DNA of 64,000 bases from an uncultured Butyrivibrio sp. GTDB taxonomy: Bacteria; Bacillota; Clostridia; Lachnospirales; Lachnospiraceae. A program made the position numbers and the translations under genes. Shown here piece after piece: positions 1-9,263 of the stretch (the stretch's first letter is position 1; every line of letters starts with the position of its first letter). Under the pieces are notes generated by a model. The model saw nothing but the letters and a program-made list of their open reading frames with translations, did not search any database and was not told the DNA's origin. The DNA is taken from positions 180,565 through 244,564 of the forward strand of contig NZ_CAMVPU010000001.1 of the NCBI RefSeq assembly GCF_947169445.1, written 5' to 3'.

Positions 1-2
1 AA

Positions 3-806
3 TCAAGGGTGTGCTATCAGGGGGCAGAAGGCTCATATTCTGAGGCTGCTACCAAGAAGTATTTTGGTGAAAAGGTTAATGCATTTCATGTGGATACTTT
101 CAGAGATGCTATGGCGGTTTTAGAGGATGGCAGCGCTGATTACTGTGTACTTCCTATTGAGAATTCAACTGCCGGGATAGTAAGTGAGACATATGATCTT
201 TTGACTGATTATGAGAATTATATAATCGGAGAGGAGATTATCCCGATAAGGCACTGTCTTATGGGAGTTCCGGGGGCTGGCCTTTCTGATATTAAGACTG
301 TTTATTCCCATCCTCAGTCACTTATGCAGAGCGCTAAATTTTTATCCGAGCACAGTGATATAAGGCAGATCAGTATGAAAAATAATGCCTTTGCTGCCAA
401 GAAGGTTGCTGAGGACAAAGATAAAACTCAGGCTGCAATAGCAAGTGCACTGGCTGCTGAGATTTACGGACTTGAAATAATAGAAGAGGGAATAAATCAG
501 GCACAGTCCAATTCCACCAGATTTATTATTGTTACTAATCAGAAGGTGTTCTTAAAAGGGGCAGGCAAGATCAGTATATGTATGGAGATTCCGCATGAGG
601 CCGGAAGTCTTTATCATATGATGTCCCATTTTATTTACAATAATCTGAATATGACTAAAATCGAATCAAGACCTATCGAGGATAGGAATTGGGAATACAG
701 ATTCTTTATAGATTTTGAAGGAAATCTTTCGGACAGTGCGGTTAGGAATGCACTTAGAGGTCTTAGAGAAGAAGCTAAGATGCTTAGAATACTGGGCAGC
801 TATTAA
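3..806 (+). CDS. pheA: Prephenate dehydratase with ACT domain (5' end outside window)
   Basis: Converts prephenate to phenylpyruvate in phenylalanine synthesis. The reading frame is open to the left edge (a Ser-Arg pair precedes the VCYQG motif), so the start lies outside the window; a chorismate mutase domain could precede it, as in P-proteins, but this cannot be seen. The visible part has the N-terminal YQGAEGSYSE motif, the substrate-site NSTRF motif near residue 170, and a C-terminal ACT domain with the ESRP signature of phenylalanine-binding prephenate dehydratases. Feedback inhibition by phenylalanine is therefore expected. The Ppx/GppA gene follows after 23 bases in the same direction. 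Confidence 0.93.
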   Translation, partial: SRVCYQGAEGSYSEAATKKYFGEKVNAFHVDTFRDAMAVLEDGSADYCVLPIENSTAGIVSETYDLLTDYENYIIGEEIIPIRHCLMGVPGAGLSDIKTVYSHPQSLMQSAKFLSEHSDIRQISMKNNAFAAKKVAEDKDKTQAAIASALAAEIYGLEIIEEGINQAQSNSTRFIIVTNQKVFLKGAGKISICMEIPHEAGSLYHMMSHFIYNNLNMTKIESRPIEDRNWEYRFFIDFEGNLSDSAVRNALRGLREEAKMLRILGSY

Positions 807-829
807 TTTAATTTTCTGAGGGGTTATTT

Positions 830-2377
830 ATGACTGGAGAAGTATTTGCTGCAATTGATGTGGGTTCTTATGAAATGGCTCTCAAGGTTTTTGAACTCTC
901 ATCTAGAAATGGTGTAAAAGAACTGGATTATGTCAGGCACAGGATGGACATTGGAAGTGAGACCTATGCTTCCGGCAGGATCTCCCGCAGACATGTGGAT
1001 GAGATGATAAGGATTCTTTCTGACTTTAAGCAGATAATGAAGAGCTACGGAGTAACTCATTATCAGGCTTATGGAACCAGTGCCATCAGGGAGACCAAGG
1101 ATATTGTTGTTGTTCAGGATCTTATTGAACAAAGAACCGGGATACGTATTGATATTCTGAGTAATTCCGAGCAGCGCTTTTTGGATTATAAGTCTATTGC
1201 TCTTAAGCACGAGCAGTTCAAGGAGATAATCGCAAAGCCTACAGCCATCGTTGACATCGGAGGAGGAAGTATTCAGCTTTCTCTTTTCGAAAAAGATACT
1301 CTGGTTGCCACGCAGAATCTTCGTACCGGAGTGCTTAGAATCCACACTACAATGGAACAGGTCCATGCTACGAGACTTAAGTACATGGAACTTGTGTCAG
1401 AGCTTGTGAATTCTCAGCTTTCTGTCTTTTCCAAGATGTATCTTAAGGACAAGTCAATCGACAATATCATAATTATTGATGATTACGTATCGCCGCTTGT
1501 TCAGAAGTACAAGATGAGTTCTGAGAAGGAAGGGTATGTAACGAGAAATGAATACCTGGGCTTTTTGGAACAGGCCAATCAGGTAAGTGATATTGTGGTT
1601 GCCAAAAGACTTAACATTCCTGAGGACAATGTGCCGTTACTGTATGTCTCAGGTGTTTTGATAAAATGTATTTTGGATGTTACAAATGCAAGCAGCATCT
1701 GGGCTCCCGGCATTACTCTCTGCGACGGAATCGCATATGAATACGCTGAGAAAAAGAACTTTATCAAATCACCACACGATTTCGAACAGGATATTATCGC
1801 CTGCGCCCAGAATATTTCCAAGAGATTCATGGGGAGTAAATCAAGAAGAGAGACCCTGCAGAAGATTGCTCTTACAATTTTTGACAATACTAAGGAGCTA
1901 CACGGCCTTTCAGGAAGAGACAGGCTTCTTTTACAGATTGCGACTATTCTTCATGACTGCGGCAAATATATAAGCGTGGTTTATTTGGGAGATTGTTCTT
2001 ATAACATTATCATGTCCACCGAGATCATCGGTCTTTCCCATATGGAGAGACTTATTGTAGCCAATGTTGTCAGATACAATCATGAAGAATTTGACTATTA
2101 TGAATCAGATTCAAGGCGACTTGAAGGACTTTCCAGAGAGGATTATCTGAGAATTGCCAAGCTGACAGCTATTTTGAGAGTAGCCAATGGTCTTGACAGA
2201 ACTCATAAACAGAAGTTTAAAGATGTCAAAGTGTTTATTAAGGATGGTGAATTGGTCATCAATGTTGATACCAAAGCTGACATAACGCTTGAAAAGGGAC
2301 TGTTTAATAATAGAGCGTCATTTTTTGCAGAGGTATTTGGTATAAGACCTGTGATCAGGCAAAAGAAGATGATATAA
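830..2377 (+). CDS. Ppx/GppA-family exopolyphosphatase with C-terminal HD domain
   Basis: Likely degrades polyphosphate from the chain end, or hydrolyses pppGpp. The 515-residue protein starts with the ASKHA-fold phosphate-1 motif (AAIDVGSYEM) and has the second phosphate motif VDIGGGSIQL near residue 140. The C-terminal third is an HD-type metal phosphohydrolase domain with LHDCGKY near residue 380 and a later YNHEE stretch. This is the long Ppx-HD architecture common in bacteria. A GAGGGG ribosome site lies just upstream. The polyphosphate kinase gene follows after 46 bases, so synthesis and breakdown of polyphosphate are encoded side by side. Polyphosphate rather than pppGpp as substrate is inferred from that neighbour. 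Confidence 0.88.
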   Translation: MTGEVFAAIDVGSYEMALKVFELSSRNGVKELDYVRHRMDIGSETYASGRISRRHVDEMIRILSDFKQIMKSYGVTHYQAYGTSAIRETKDIVVVQDLIEQRTGIRIDILSNSEQRFLDYKSIALKHEQFKEIIAKPTAIVDIGGGSIQLSLFEKDTLVATQNLRTGVLRIHTTMEQVHATRLKYMELVSELVNSQLSVFSKMYLKDKSIDNIIIIDDYVSPLVQKYKMSSEKEGYVTRNEYLGFLEQANQVSDIVVAKRLNIPEDNVPLLYVSGVLIKCILDVTNASSIWAPGITLCDGIAYEYAEKKNFIKSPHDFEQDIIACAQNISKRFMGSKSRRETLQKIALTIFDNTKELHGLSGRDRLLLQIATILHDCGKYISVVYLGDCSYNIIMSTEIIGLSHMERLIVANVVRYNHEEFDYYESDSRRLEGLSREDYLRIAKLTAILRVANGLDRTHKQKFKDVKVFIKDGELVINVDTKADITLEKGLFNNRASFFAEVFGIRPVIRQKKMI

Positions 2378-2423
2378 CTTTGCACGTTGTTTGAACGAAA
2401 CTTTGGTTTCATGAGAGGTTGAT

Positions 2424-4577
2424 ATGGCTAAGAATAAAGTTAAAAACAAGATTGATTTCGAAGATTCCAAGTACTATATAAACAGAGAACTTAGCTGGCT
2501 TGCGTTTAACGAAAGAGTTTTATCGGAGGCAGAGGATAAAGATAATCCTTTGTTTGAGAGGCTTAAATTCCTTAGTATTTCTGCCAGCAATCTGGATGAG
2601 TTTTTTATGGTCAGAGTTGCATCCCTTATAGACATGATAAATGCTGACTATAAAAAGCTGGATATAGCCGGAATGACTGCCAAGGAGCAATTAAGTGCAG
2701 TTCTTTTGGCGGTTCATGATTTTGTGGACAAACAGTATGAAATATATAACAAAGAGCTGGTGCAGGATCTTTTGGCTAATGGTGTCATGATCTGTGACAG
2801 GAATGAGATTTCGGGAAAAGACGCAGAGTATGTGGACAGATACTTTGATGAGTTTGTTTATCCTGTTCTTACTCCTATGGCTGTGGATTCTTCAAGACCT
2901 TTCCCGCTTATCAGAAATAAGACGCTGAATATTGCAGCTCTTTTGAAGAAGAAAGAGGGAAAAGATGATGTGGATTTCGCCACAGTGCAGGTTCCTGATG
3001 TGCTTCCCAGAATTATAGAGATTCCCGGAAGTGATAAGGTGGGCGAAGTTCGCAAGGTTATTTTCCTTGAAGAGATAATCCAGAAAAATGTATCTAAGCT
3101 CTTTTTGAATTATGATGTCCTTACAAGTGCACCCTACAGAGTAGGTAGAAATGCCGATCTTTCCATTGACGAGGATGAGGCTGAAGATCTTTTAAAGGAG
3201 ATTGAGAAGCAGATCAAGAGAAGGCAGTGGGGCCAGGCAATCAGGCTTGAGGTTGCTGCCGGCATCAATAAAAAGCTTCTTAAGCTGATTGCTGATGAGC
3301 TTAAAGTAGAAGACAACGAGATCTATAATATCGATGGACCTCTTGATCTTACTTTCCTTATGAAGATGTATAAGCTTGAGGGCTTTGATCATCTCAAGGA
3401 ACACAGATATAAGACGCCTCAGCCGGTGCCTGAGTTTGCCGGTGATGATAATATGTTTGATGTGATCGGAAGAGGCGATATTCTGATGCATCATCCCTAT
3501 GAGACCTTTGAAAATGTTGTTAAGTTTGTTGAAAGTGCGGCTGTGGATCCGGACGTTCTTGCCATCAAGCAGACTCTTTATCGTGTAAGTGGTAACTCAC
3601 CCATTATCGCAGCTCTTGCCAAGGCTGCTGATAATGGCAAACAGGTAACGGTTCTTGTTGAGCTTAAGGCCAGGTTTGATGAGGAGAACAATATCGTCTG
3701 GGCGAAGATGCTTGAAAAAGCGGGATGTCACGTTATCTACGGACTTGTTGGACTTAAGACACATTGTAAGATCACGCTGGTTGTCAGAAGAGAAGAGGAT
3801 GGAATTAAGCGCTATGTTCATCTGGCAACAGGTAACTATAATGATTCTACTGCCAAACAGTACACTGATGTGGGTCTGTTTACCTGTGCTCCGGCATTTG
3901 GTGAAGACGCTACAGCTGTGTTTAACATGCTCTCAGGTTATTCGGAGCCTCTTGGCTGGAATAAGCTTTCACTGGCACCTCTATGGCTCAAGGACAGAAT
4001 CCTTGATCTTATAAAGAGAGAAGAGGAGCATGCTGCAGAGGGGGAGCCTGCAAGGATTGTGGCTAAGATGAATTCTATCTGCCATAAGGAAGTAATAGCA
4101 GAGCTTTATAAGGCAAGCTCCATGGGGGTTAAGATTGACTTAATAGTTCGTGGTATATGCTGTCTTAGAGCAGGAGTTCCCGGACTTAGTGAGAATATTA
4201 CAGTAAGATCGATAGTAGGAAATTACTTGGAGCACAGCAGAATCTTTTATTTCGAGAATGGTGGTAATCCGGAATTTTACTGCAGTAGTGCTGACTGGAT
4301 GCCGCGTAATCTGGAGAGAAGAGTTGAGATTCTTTTCCCGGTTGAAAATGATAAGCTTCGTGCAAAGTTGTGGCACATTCTAGATATGGAGCTTAAGGAT
4401 ACTGACAAGGCTCATGTGATGAATGAAAAGGGAGTCTACATTAAGTGTGATGCCAAGAAGTTGGATTCTTCCGATAGAGTTAATTCTCAGAAAATATTCG
4501 GAGATGAAGCTTCCAGAATTTTTAGCGGGATGGATTCCAGGAATACAAGGGTTTTCATTCCTGAAATGAAGGTATAA
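2424..4577 (+). CDS. ppk1: Polyphosphate kinase 1
   Basis: Reversibly transfers the ATP gamma-phosphate to inorganic polyphosphate. The 717 residues match the usual family length. The N-terminal domain begins YINRELSWLAFNERVL; the middle HHPYETF stretch and the two PLD-like catalytic domains follow. The autophosphorylated histidine is expected at about residue 466, in VHLATGNYND, and the second conserved histidine in YLEHSRIFYF. No key residue looks missing. It lies between the Ppx-HD gene and maf, with a GAGAGG site before the ATG, and is probably cotranscribed with both. Confidence 0.96.
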   Translation: MAKNKVKNKIDFEDSKYYINRELSWLAFNERVLSEAEDKDNPLFERLKFLSISASNLDEFFMVRVASLIDMINADYKKLDIAGMTAKEQLSAVLLAVHDFVDKQYEIYNKELVQDLLANGVMICDRNEISGKDAEYVDRYFDEFVYPVLTPMAVDSSRPFPLIRNKTLNIAALLKKKEGKDDVDFATVQVPDVLPRIIEIPGSDKVGEVRKVIFLEEIIQKNVSKLFLNYDVLTSAPYRVGRNADLSIDEDEAEDLLKEIEKQIKRRQWGQAIRLEVAAGINKKLLKLIADELKVEDNEIYNIDGPLDLTFLMKMYKLEGFDHLKEHRYKTPQPVPEFAGDDNMFDVIGRGDILMHHPYETFENVVKFVESAAVDPDVLAIKQTLYRVSGNSPIIAALAKAADNGKQVTVLVELKARFDEENNIVWAKMLEKAGCHVIYGLVGLKTHCKITLVVRREEDGIKRYVHLATGNYNDSTAKQYTDVGLFTCAPAFGEDATAVFNMLSGYSEPLGWNKLSLAPLWLKDRILDLIKREEEHAAEGEPARIVAKMNSICHKEVIAELYKASSMGVKIDLIVRGICCLRAGVPGLSENITVRSIVGNYLEHSRIFYFENGGNPEFYCSSADWMPRNLERRVEILFPVENDKLRAKLWHILDMELKDTDKAHVMNEKGVYIKCDAKKLDSSDRVNSQKIFGDEASRIFSGMDSRNTRVFIPEMKV

Positions 4578-4596
4578 CAGAAAGGATTATGTTTTT

Positions 4597-5184
4597 ATGC
4601 GTTATGTATTAGCATCAGGATCACCTAGAAGAAAGGAGCTTCTTTCAAAGGTGATACCTGATTATGAAGTGATTCCGGCTGTAGGGGAGGAAAATGCGAA
4701 GGCTACTGAGCCTGATGAGCTGGTAGAGGAGCTTTCTTTTCAAAAAGCTTCCGAGATTTTTCACAAAGTTTTTACGAATGATACAGAAAGACTAGTTGTA
4801 ATCGGCGCAGACACCGTTGTATCATATAATCGTAAGGTGCTTGGAAAGCCTGTAAGTCGTAGTGATGCTGCAGCTATGATAAAGAGCTTCGCCGGTGATA
4901 CACATGCCGTATATACCGGTGTTACAGTTTTTTACACGGATGAAAAGGGAGAGGTCAGAAACTTCACTTTCCACGAAGAGACGCTTGTGGATGTTGCTCC
5001 CATGACAGATGAAGAGATTGAATCCTATGTTGCAACAGGAGAGCCTGATGACAAGGCAGGAGCATATGGAGTTCAGGGACTGTTCGCAATTTATATAAGC
5101 GGCATAAAGGGTGACTATTACAACGTGGTTGGTCTTCCGATAGCAAGACTTTACAAGGAAATGAAAGCTCACAAACTTTTGTAA
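4597..5184 (+). CDS. maf: Maf family nucleoside triphosphate pyrophosphatase
   Basis: Maf proteins hydrolyse non-canonical or methylated NTPs (dTTP/UTP type in many species) to the monophosphate and are linked to septum control. The 195-residue protein has the N-terminal ASGSPRRKELL motif, the acidic VIGADTVV motif, the GKP motif and the KAGAYGVQG motif near residue 150, all typical of active Maf. It starts 19 bases after ppk1, with an AGAAAGGA ribosome site. The precise NTP preference cannot be read from the sequence. Confidence 0.94.
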   Translation: MRYVLASGSPRRKELLSKVIPDYEVIPAVGEENAKATEPDELVEELSFQKASEIFHKVFTNDTERLVVIGADTVVSYNRKVLGKPVSRSDAAAMIKSFAGDTHAVYTGVTVFYTDEKGEVRNFTFHEETLVDVAPMTDEEIESYVATGEPDDKAGAYGVQGLFAIYISGIKGDYYNVVGLPIARLYKEMKAHKLL

Positions 5185-5228
5185 TTTTTATTTTGAGATT
5201 AGAAAAAGATTTATTGGAGGTTTTTTAT

Positions 5229-5480
5229 ATGCATGAATACGATGATGCTGTTTTAAGATGCTTTTTGGAGAATCAGGGACAACTTTTTCCGGAGGATGTA
5301 GCTGAGAATATGGAGGAAGCTGAGGCTTTCCTTGAAGATTGCATGGCTGTTGTTGTGGATGGCCCTGATGAGGTAGAAGAGTATTTTGAAGAAAGCGGAG
5401 TCGATATAGAAGGTAACCCACTTGATGCCGACGAAGTTTTTGATATTGGCGATGGACGTTATCTTATAGTTGAAGGATAA
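5229..5480 (+). CDS. Small acidic protein of unknown function
   Basis: I do not recognise this 83-residue protein. The ATG at 5229 is chosen because TTGGAGG ends 8 bases upstream; the longer frame upstream has no ribosome site. It is strongly acidic, rich in Glu and Asp with hardly any Lys or Arg, begins MHEYDDAVLRCFLEN, and ends in a short hydrophobic strand (RYLIVEG). No signal peptide or membrane segment is seen. It is the last gene before a strong terminator, so it probably belongs to the ppk-maf transcript. Confidence 0.7.
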   Translation: MHEYDDAVLRCFLENQGQLFPEDVAENMEEAEAFLEDCMAVVVDGPDEVEEYFEESGVDIEGNPLDADEVFDIGDGRYLIVEG

Positions 5481-5505
5481 GATTTAGTTTAATTCAGACA
5501 TAATT

Positions 5506-5561
5506 AAGGGGACATATAAACCGTTTCATTTTCTATGAGACGATTTATATGTCCCCTTTTT
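5506..5561 (+). terminator. Rho-independent terminator after the ppk-maf block
   Basis: AAGGGGACATATAAA is complementary to TTTATATGTCCCCTT, with a partly paired internal region, and a run of T follows. It closes the rightward genes and separates them from the leftward EAL gene. Confidence 0.82.
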
Positions 5562-5592
5562 GTAATCCTTGTTTTGGGGATAAGAATTTTTG

Positions 5593-7182
5593 TCACACTG
5601 GTGTTGCGCTTCCGTAGGCTTTTAGTGGCCTTCCGTTTTCATCGAATTCAGTGGTGTATTTTACTGTGAATGGAATCCTGGCAGTTGTAAGAGGAATAAC
5701 TGCTTCAAGATGTTCTACACCTTCAGCCAGCTGCCTATGCCAGTCTCTATACATATCCGCATAATCTGACGGGAAGATTCCTGATGCAATTACCGGCTCC
5801 GGATAATTTTCCACAAGAGCAGGAAGTCCCAAATCTCTCATACATCTAAAGCATGGACGCATTTCCTTTGTGGAGATGGTATATTCCCACGCATAGAGCC
5901 CTGCATGTTCACTGGCATATCTAAAGCGTCTTTCATTTTCTGAAATCTGGTTACAGTATTTCTTTTCAGCAGTGATATTTCTGATCATTGCGTAGATCAG
6001 ATATTCATCTTCGGATTTGCCTATTATCTGCATGTTGGTGCGGATGCAGATTCTGTCTTCACCACAGCATTTTGAATTAAAGGTTCTCCAGGTGTCACAT
6101 TGTTCCTCACCCATGGAGGTGATTACTTTTTCTAATGTTGACAGGTATATTTCTTTATTGTTTTCATCAAAACACTTCCAGGGATCTGAGTCTATAAAAT
6201 CTTTTTCAGATAGATTCATTCCTATTTCCTGGACATATTTTTTGTTAACCCTTATTACGTTGAGTCTTCCTGCCTTATATGAAAAAATAGCAGCGCCGCC
6301 AACAAAATTACTAAAGATCAGAGTCTCAATGGATCGTGGATCCCAGAATTTTTCAGCATCAAAGGTATCTATCAGGAAAAGAGAAGCATTAAGAGGTTCG
6401 TGATCTGTCTGTTTCATCTTTTCAAGAAATTCATCCTGTGGAAGGGGCTTAGAGTAAAGATAGCCCTGGATATAATTACAGCCGATGCTCTTCATGAAGT
6501 CAGCCTGTTCGATGGTTTCCACGCCTTCGACGATGATAGGCAGCTGAAGCCATTTAGCCATTTGTACAATTGATCTTATGATGATTCCGCCCCTGCCGCC
6601 AATATTTCCACTAAGGAATTTCATATCCAGTTTAAGAACATCAACATCAAGATCTTTTAAGATATTGAGGGAAGAATAGCCGCTTCCAAAATCATCCATT
6701 TCTACTATGTAGCCGTAATTATGGAACTTTTTGATCACGGAGGAAACAAGCTCCATACCGCCTATTGCCGAAGTTTCTGTAAGTTCAACTCTTATATAGC
6801 GAACCGGAATATCGTATTTGACGCGAATTTTTTCAACTTCATCAACATATTCGTGCTTATAAATGTCATTTCTGGACATGTTAACGGAAATCGGCACCAG
6901 GGGATAATGATTGTCAATGCAGTATCTAAGAAGCCTACAGGTCATTTCCATCATCTGAATGTCTGCAAGATAGAGTAGATCTTCATCCTCCAAAACCGGT
7001 ATGAAATCAGAAGGAAACTGCATTCCAAATTCCGGATCAACCCATCTCATAAGAGCCTCTGCACCAGTCATACGACCTGTGGAATGATTGAACTGGGGCT
7101 GGAAATATGAATAGATGTGGCCTGATTTTATGGCTTCATCAAAATGACTTATAAACTCTTCAGAGGTCATTCTTTTCTGCAT
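5593..7182 (-). CDS. EAL-domain cyclic-di-GMP phosphodiesterase with C-terminal PAS-like region
   Basis: Predicted to hydrolyse c-di-GMP to pGpG. Unusually the EAL domain is at the N-terminus (about residues 5-250). Its catalytic set looks complete: the EALMRW motif, SVNMSR, the metal-binding ELTETSA, MDDFGSGYSS, LKLD, VEGVET and the closing YIQGYLYSKP. The remaining 280 residues look like two PAS-type sensor regions (about 265-400 and 400-529). No GGDEF domain or membrane segment is present, so it should be a soluble enzyme. The start is supported by GGAGGTGAG just upstream. It stands alone, divergent from the HAD gene. Confidence 0.88.
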   Translation of the reverse strand: MQKRMTSEEFISHFDEAIKSGHIYSYFQPQFNHSTGRMTGAEALMRWVDPEFGMQFPSDFIPVLEDEDLLYLADIQMMEMTCRLLRYCIDNHYPLVPISVNMSRNDIYKHEYVDEVEKIRVKYDIPVRYIRVELTETSAIGGMELVSSVIKKFHNYGYIVEMDDFGSGYSSLNILKDLDVDVLKLDMKFLSGNIGGRGGIIIRSIVQMAKWLQLPIIVEGVETIEQADFMKSIGCNYIQGYLYSKPLPQDEFLEKMKQTDHEPLNASLFLIDTFDAEKFWDPRSIETLIFSNFVGGAAIFSYKAGRLNVIRVNKKYVQEIGMNLSEKDFIDSDPWKCFDENNKEIYLSTLEKVITSMGEEQCDTWRTFNSKCCGEDRICIRTNMQIIGKSEDEYLIYAMIRNITAEKKYCNQISENERRFRYASEHAGLYAWEYTISTKEMRPCFRCMRDLGLPALVENYPEPVIASGIFPSDYADMYRDWHRQLAEGVEHLEAVIPLTTARIPFTVKYTTEFDENGRPLKAYGSATPV

Positions 7183-7416
7183 TACTCACCTCCACAATAC
7201 GTGCCTGATATCCTTGTAAAAATGTGCTTATGAACCAAATATTCCGTACACTAACATTACCATATAAAGAGGTTTATTTACCTAAAATCAGCGTTTTTTA
7301 ATAGTTTTTTATAATCTTTTTAGACATGCCTTCAACGTATTTATTTAATGAAATAATTTGGCAAACGCTTTATAATAGTTTGTGGTTTGTTTGAAATTAA
7401 GCAAGGAGATTTTGGT

Positions 7417-8229
7417 TTGGGAGAGAAAATATTTTTCTTTGATCTTGATGGTACTCTTTTGAATAAAGAAAAGAAGATCACTGATAAGACCATGGATGCA
7501 TTAAGAAAATTTACTGATGCCGGTAATCATTTCTGTATAAACACAGGAAGAGCAATTGATAGTGCGAAGTCCGTTTATAATGGACTGGGCCTTGATTTTA
7601 AAGGAAGCTTTCTTTGCGGTTCAAATGGAACTGAGATTTACAGCGTAGATGAAGAACGCTACATCTATAAAACCGGAGTAGAGCTTTCACTGGTACCACG
7701 TATCCTGGATTTTGCTGATGAATACGGCGTTCATTGTCACACTTACAATGAGGATCATATCGTATCAAGGCATAACGGTGAGTGCATGGATTATTACAGA
7801 AGAGTAATAAAGACGCCTCTTATAGTAACAGATGATGTGATGGCTCATCTGACGAATCCCCCATCCAAGCTGATCGCAATTGAACTTCATGATCATGAAA
7901 AGCAGGAGCGCTTTAGAAAAGCGCTTTCTGAGATGGTTGGTGATAAGCTTACACTTCTTTATTCCAATCCTTATTACATGGAGATTTTTCCTTCAGAGGC
8001 CGGTAAGGGAAGTGCTGTAAAGAGACTTGCAGACATTCTTGGAATAGATATTTCTAATACCTACGCAGCAGGAGATGAGCAGAATGACATTTCCATGATT
8101 GAGGCTGCAGGCTGCGGTATCGCCATGATAAACGGAACTGACCTGGTAAAAAAGAGTGCTGATGTTATCACCAGGGAGGATAACAATCACGACGGCCTGG
8201 CGCAGTTTATCTTAGATGCGATAGAGTGA
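7417..8229 (+). CDS. Cof-type HAD-IIB sugar-phosphatase-like hydrolase
   Basis: Member of the Cof/YidA HAD-IIB phosphatases, which remove phosphate from sugar phosphates or cofactors. It has the nucleophile motif FFDLDGTLL at the N-terminus, a Thr-type motif II (INTGRA), a C2B cap, and the C-terminal AAGDEQNDISM motif. I chose the TTG at 7417 because AAGGAG (7403-7408) lies 8 bases before it; the frame runs 10 codons further up without a ribosome site. This gives 270 residues, typical for the family. The PHP-domain gene follows after 68 bases. Confidence 0.9.
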   Translation: MGEKIFFFDLDGTLLNKEKKITDKTMDALRKFTDAGNHFCINTGRAIDSAKSVYNGLGLDFKGSFLCGSNGTEIYSVDEERYIYKTGVELSLVPRILDFADEYGVHCHTYNEDHIVSRHNGECMDYYRRVIKTPLIVTDDVMAHLTNPPSKLIAIELHDHEKQERFRKALSEMVGDKLTLLYSNPYYMEIFPSEAGKGSAVKRLADILGIDISNTYAAGDEQNDISMIEAAGCGIAMINGTDLVKKSADVITREDNNHDGLAQFILDAIE

Positions 8230-8297
8230 TATTTGTTGATTTTATGCTTTACAAGGCAGTAACTTTTGCATGACAAAATTTCGAGAAAGGATTTATT

Positions 8298-9173
8298 ATG
8301 AGAGCTATAGATTTACATACACATTCCAACTGTTCAGATGGTTCTTTTTCTGTCAAAGAACTTATGGATTATGCCCACGAAAAGGGACTTTGTGCAATTG
8401 CACTTACTGATCATGACACAGTAAAGGGTGATGAAGAGGCTATGAACTATGTGCAGGAAAAATATCCTGACATGGAATTTATACCAGGCATAGAATTTTC
8501 TACTGTCAACGAGGGCAAGGATGTTCATATTGTTGGATTATATGTGGATTACAAGGATCAGAAGTTTCTTGATAAGCTCTATTCCTTCATGAATTCCCGT
8601 ATTGAACGAAATATTAAGATGTGCAAAAAGCTTACAATGGAAGCCGGAATTCCCATAAGCTATGACGATCTGACAAAGGCTTTTCCGGGAACTGTTATTA
8701 CCAGAGCCCACTATGCCACCTATATGCTTGAAAAAGGCTATGTCACAAGTCGTCAGGAGGTCTTTGACAGATACATAGGAGATAATTGCCCCTACTACGT
8801 TCCACGAGAAAACATCCTTCCTGAACAGGCAATAGAGGTTATATTGGAAAATGGAGGCGTTCCGATTCTGGCGCATCCGGTTTTGTATCATTTAAGTGAT
8901 GAGAAGCTTGATGCACTTGTAAAAAGACTTGTAGATGCCGGACTAAGGGGCATTGAAGCAATATACACGACCTATGAAGCCTATGAAGAGCGCCAGATAA
9001 AAGAGCTTGCAGAGAAATACGATCTTTTGATAAGCGGAGGTTCAGATTTCCATGGAAGCAATAAAAAGGGGATTGATCTGGGAGTAGGATATGGCAAGCT
9101 TTTTGTGCCGGAAGAAATACTTCCGCCTATTAAAAGTGCCAGCCGAAATAGTATTAGAGAATGCTGCTGGTAA
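8298..9173 (+). CDS. PHP-domain phosphoesterase (TrpH/YciV-like)
   Basis: Resembles the PHP family that includes the nucleoside 3',5'-bisphosphate phosphatase YciV/TrpH. The metal-binding motifs are visible: DLHTHSNCSDG at the N-terminus, ALTDHDTV near residue 35, GIEFS near 65, an internal ILAHPVLY and the final GGSDFHG. At 291 residues it has the normal length. A role in clearing pAp or trimming RNA ends is known for relatives and is inferred here. A GAAAGGA ribosome site precedes the ATG. It is followed by a two-way terminator shared with the convergent receptor gene. Confidence 0.88.
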   Translation: MRAIDLHTHSNCSDGSFSVKELMDYAHEKGLCAIALTDHDTVKGDEEAMNYVQEKYPDMEFIPGIEFSTVNEGKDVHIVGLYVDYKDQKFLDKLYSFMNSRIERNIKMCKKLTMEAGIPISYDDLTKAFPGTVITRAHYATYMLEKGYVTSRQEVFDRYIGDNCPYYVPRENILPEQAIEVILENGGVPILAHPVLYHLSDEKLDALVKRLVDAGLRGIEAIYTTYEAYEERQIKELAEKYDLLISGGSDFHGSNKKGIDLGVGYGKLFVPEEILPPIKSASRNSIRECCW

Positions 9174-9191
9174 GTGAATACAGGCTAAAAA

Positions 9192-9242
9192 CGACCAATG
9201 TCTCTTATGCTTACATTAAGAGGCATTGGTCGCTTCTGTTTT
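9192..9242. terminator. Bidirectional terminator between convergent genes
   Basis: CGACCAATG(T/G)CTCTTA pairs with TAAGAGGCATTGGTCG around a 9-base loop. T-rich sequence follows on the plus strand and an AAAAA run precedes the stem, giving a T run on the minus strand. It can serve both the PHP gene and the receptor gene. Confidence 0.85.
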
Positions 9243-9263
9243 ATCTATTGACCTGTTATTGGG

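Noticed and set aside
5193..5228. Upstream extension of the small acidic protein
   Set aside because: The extra 12 codons lack a ribosome site, while TTGGAGG sits at the right distance before the ATG at 5229.
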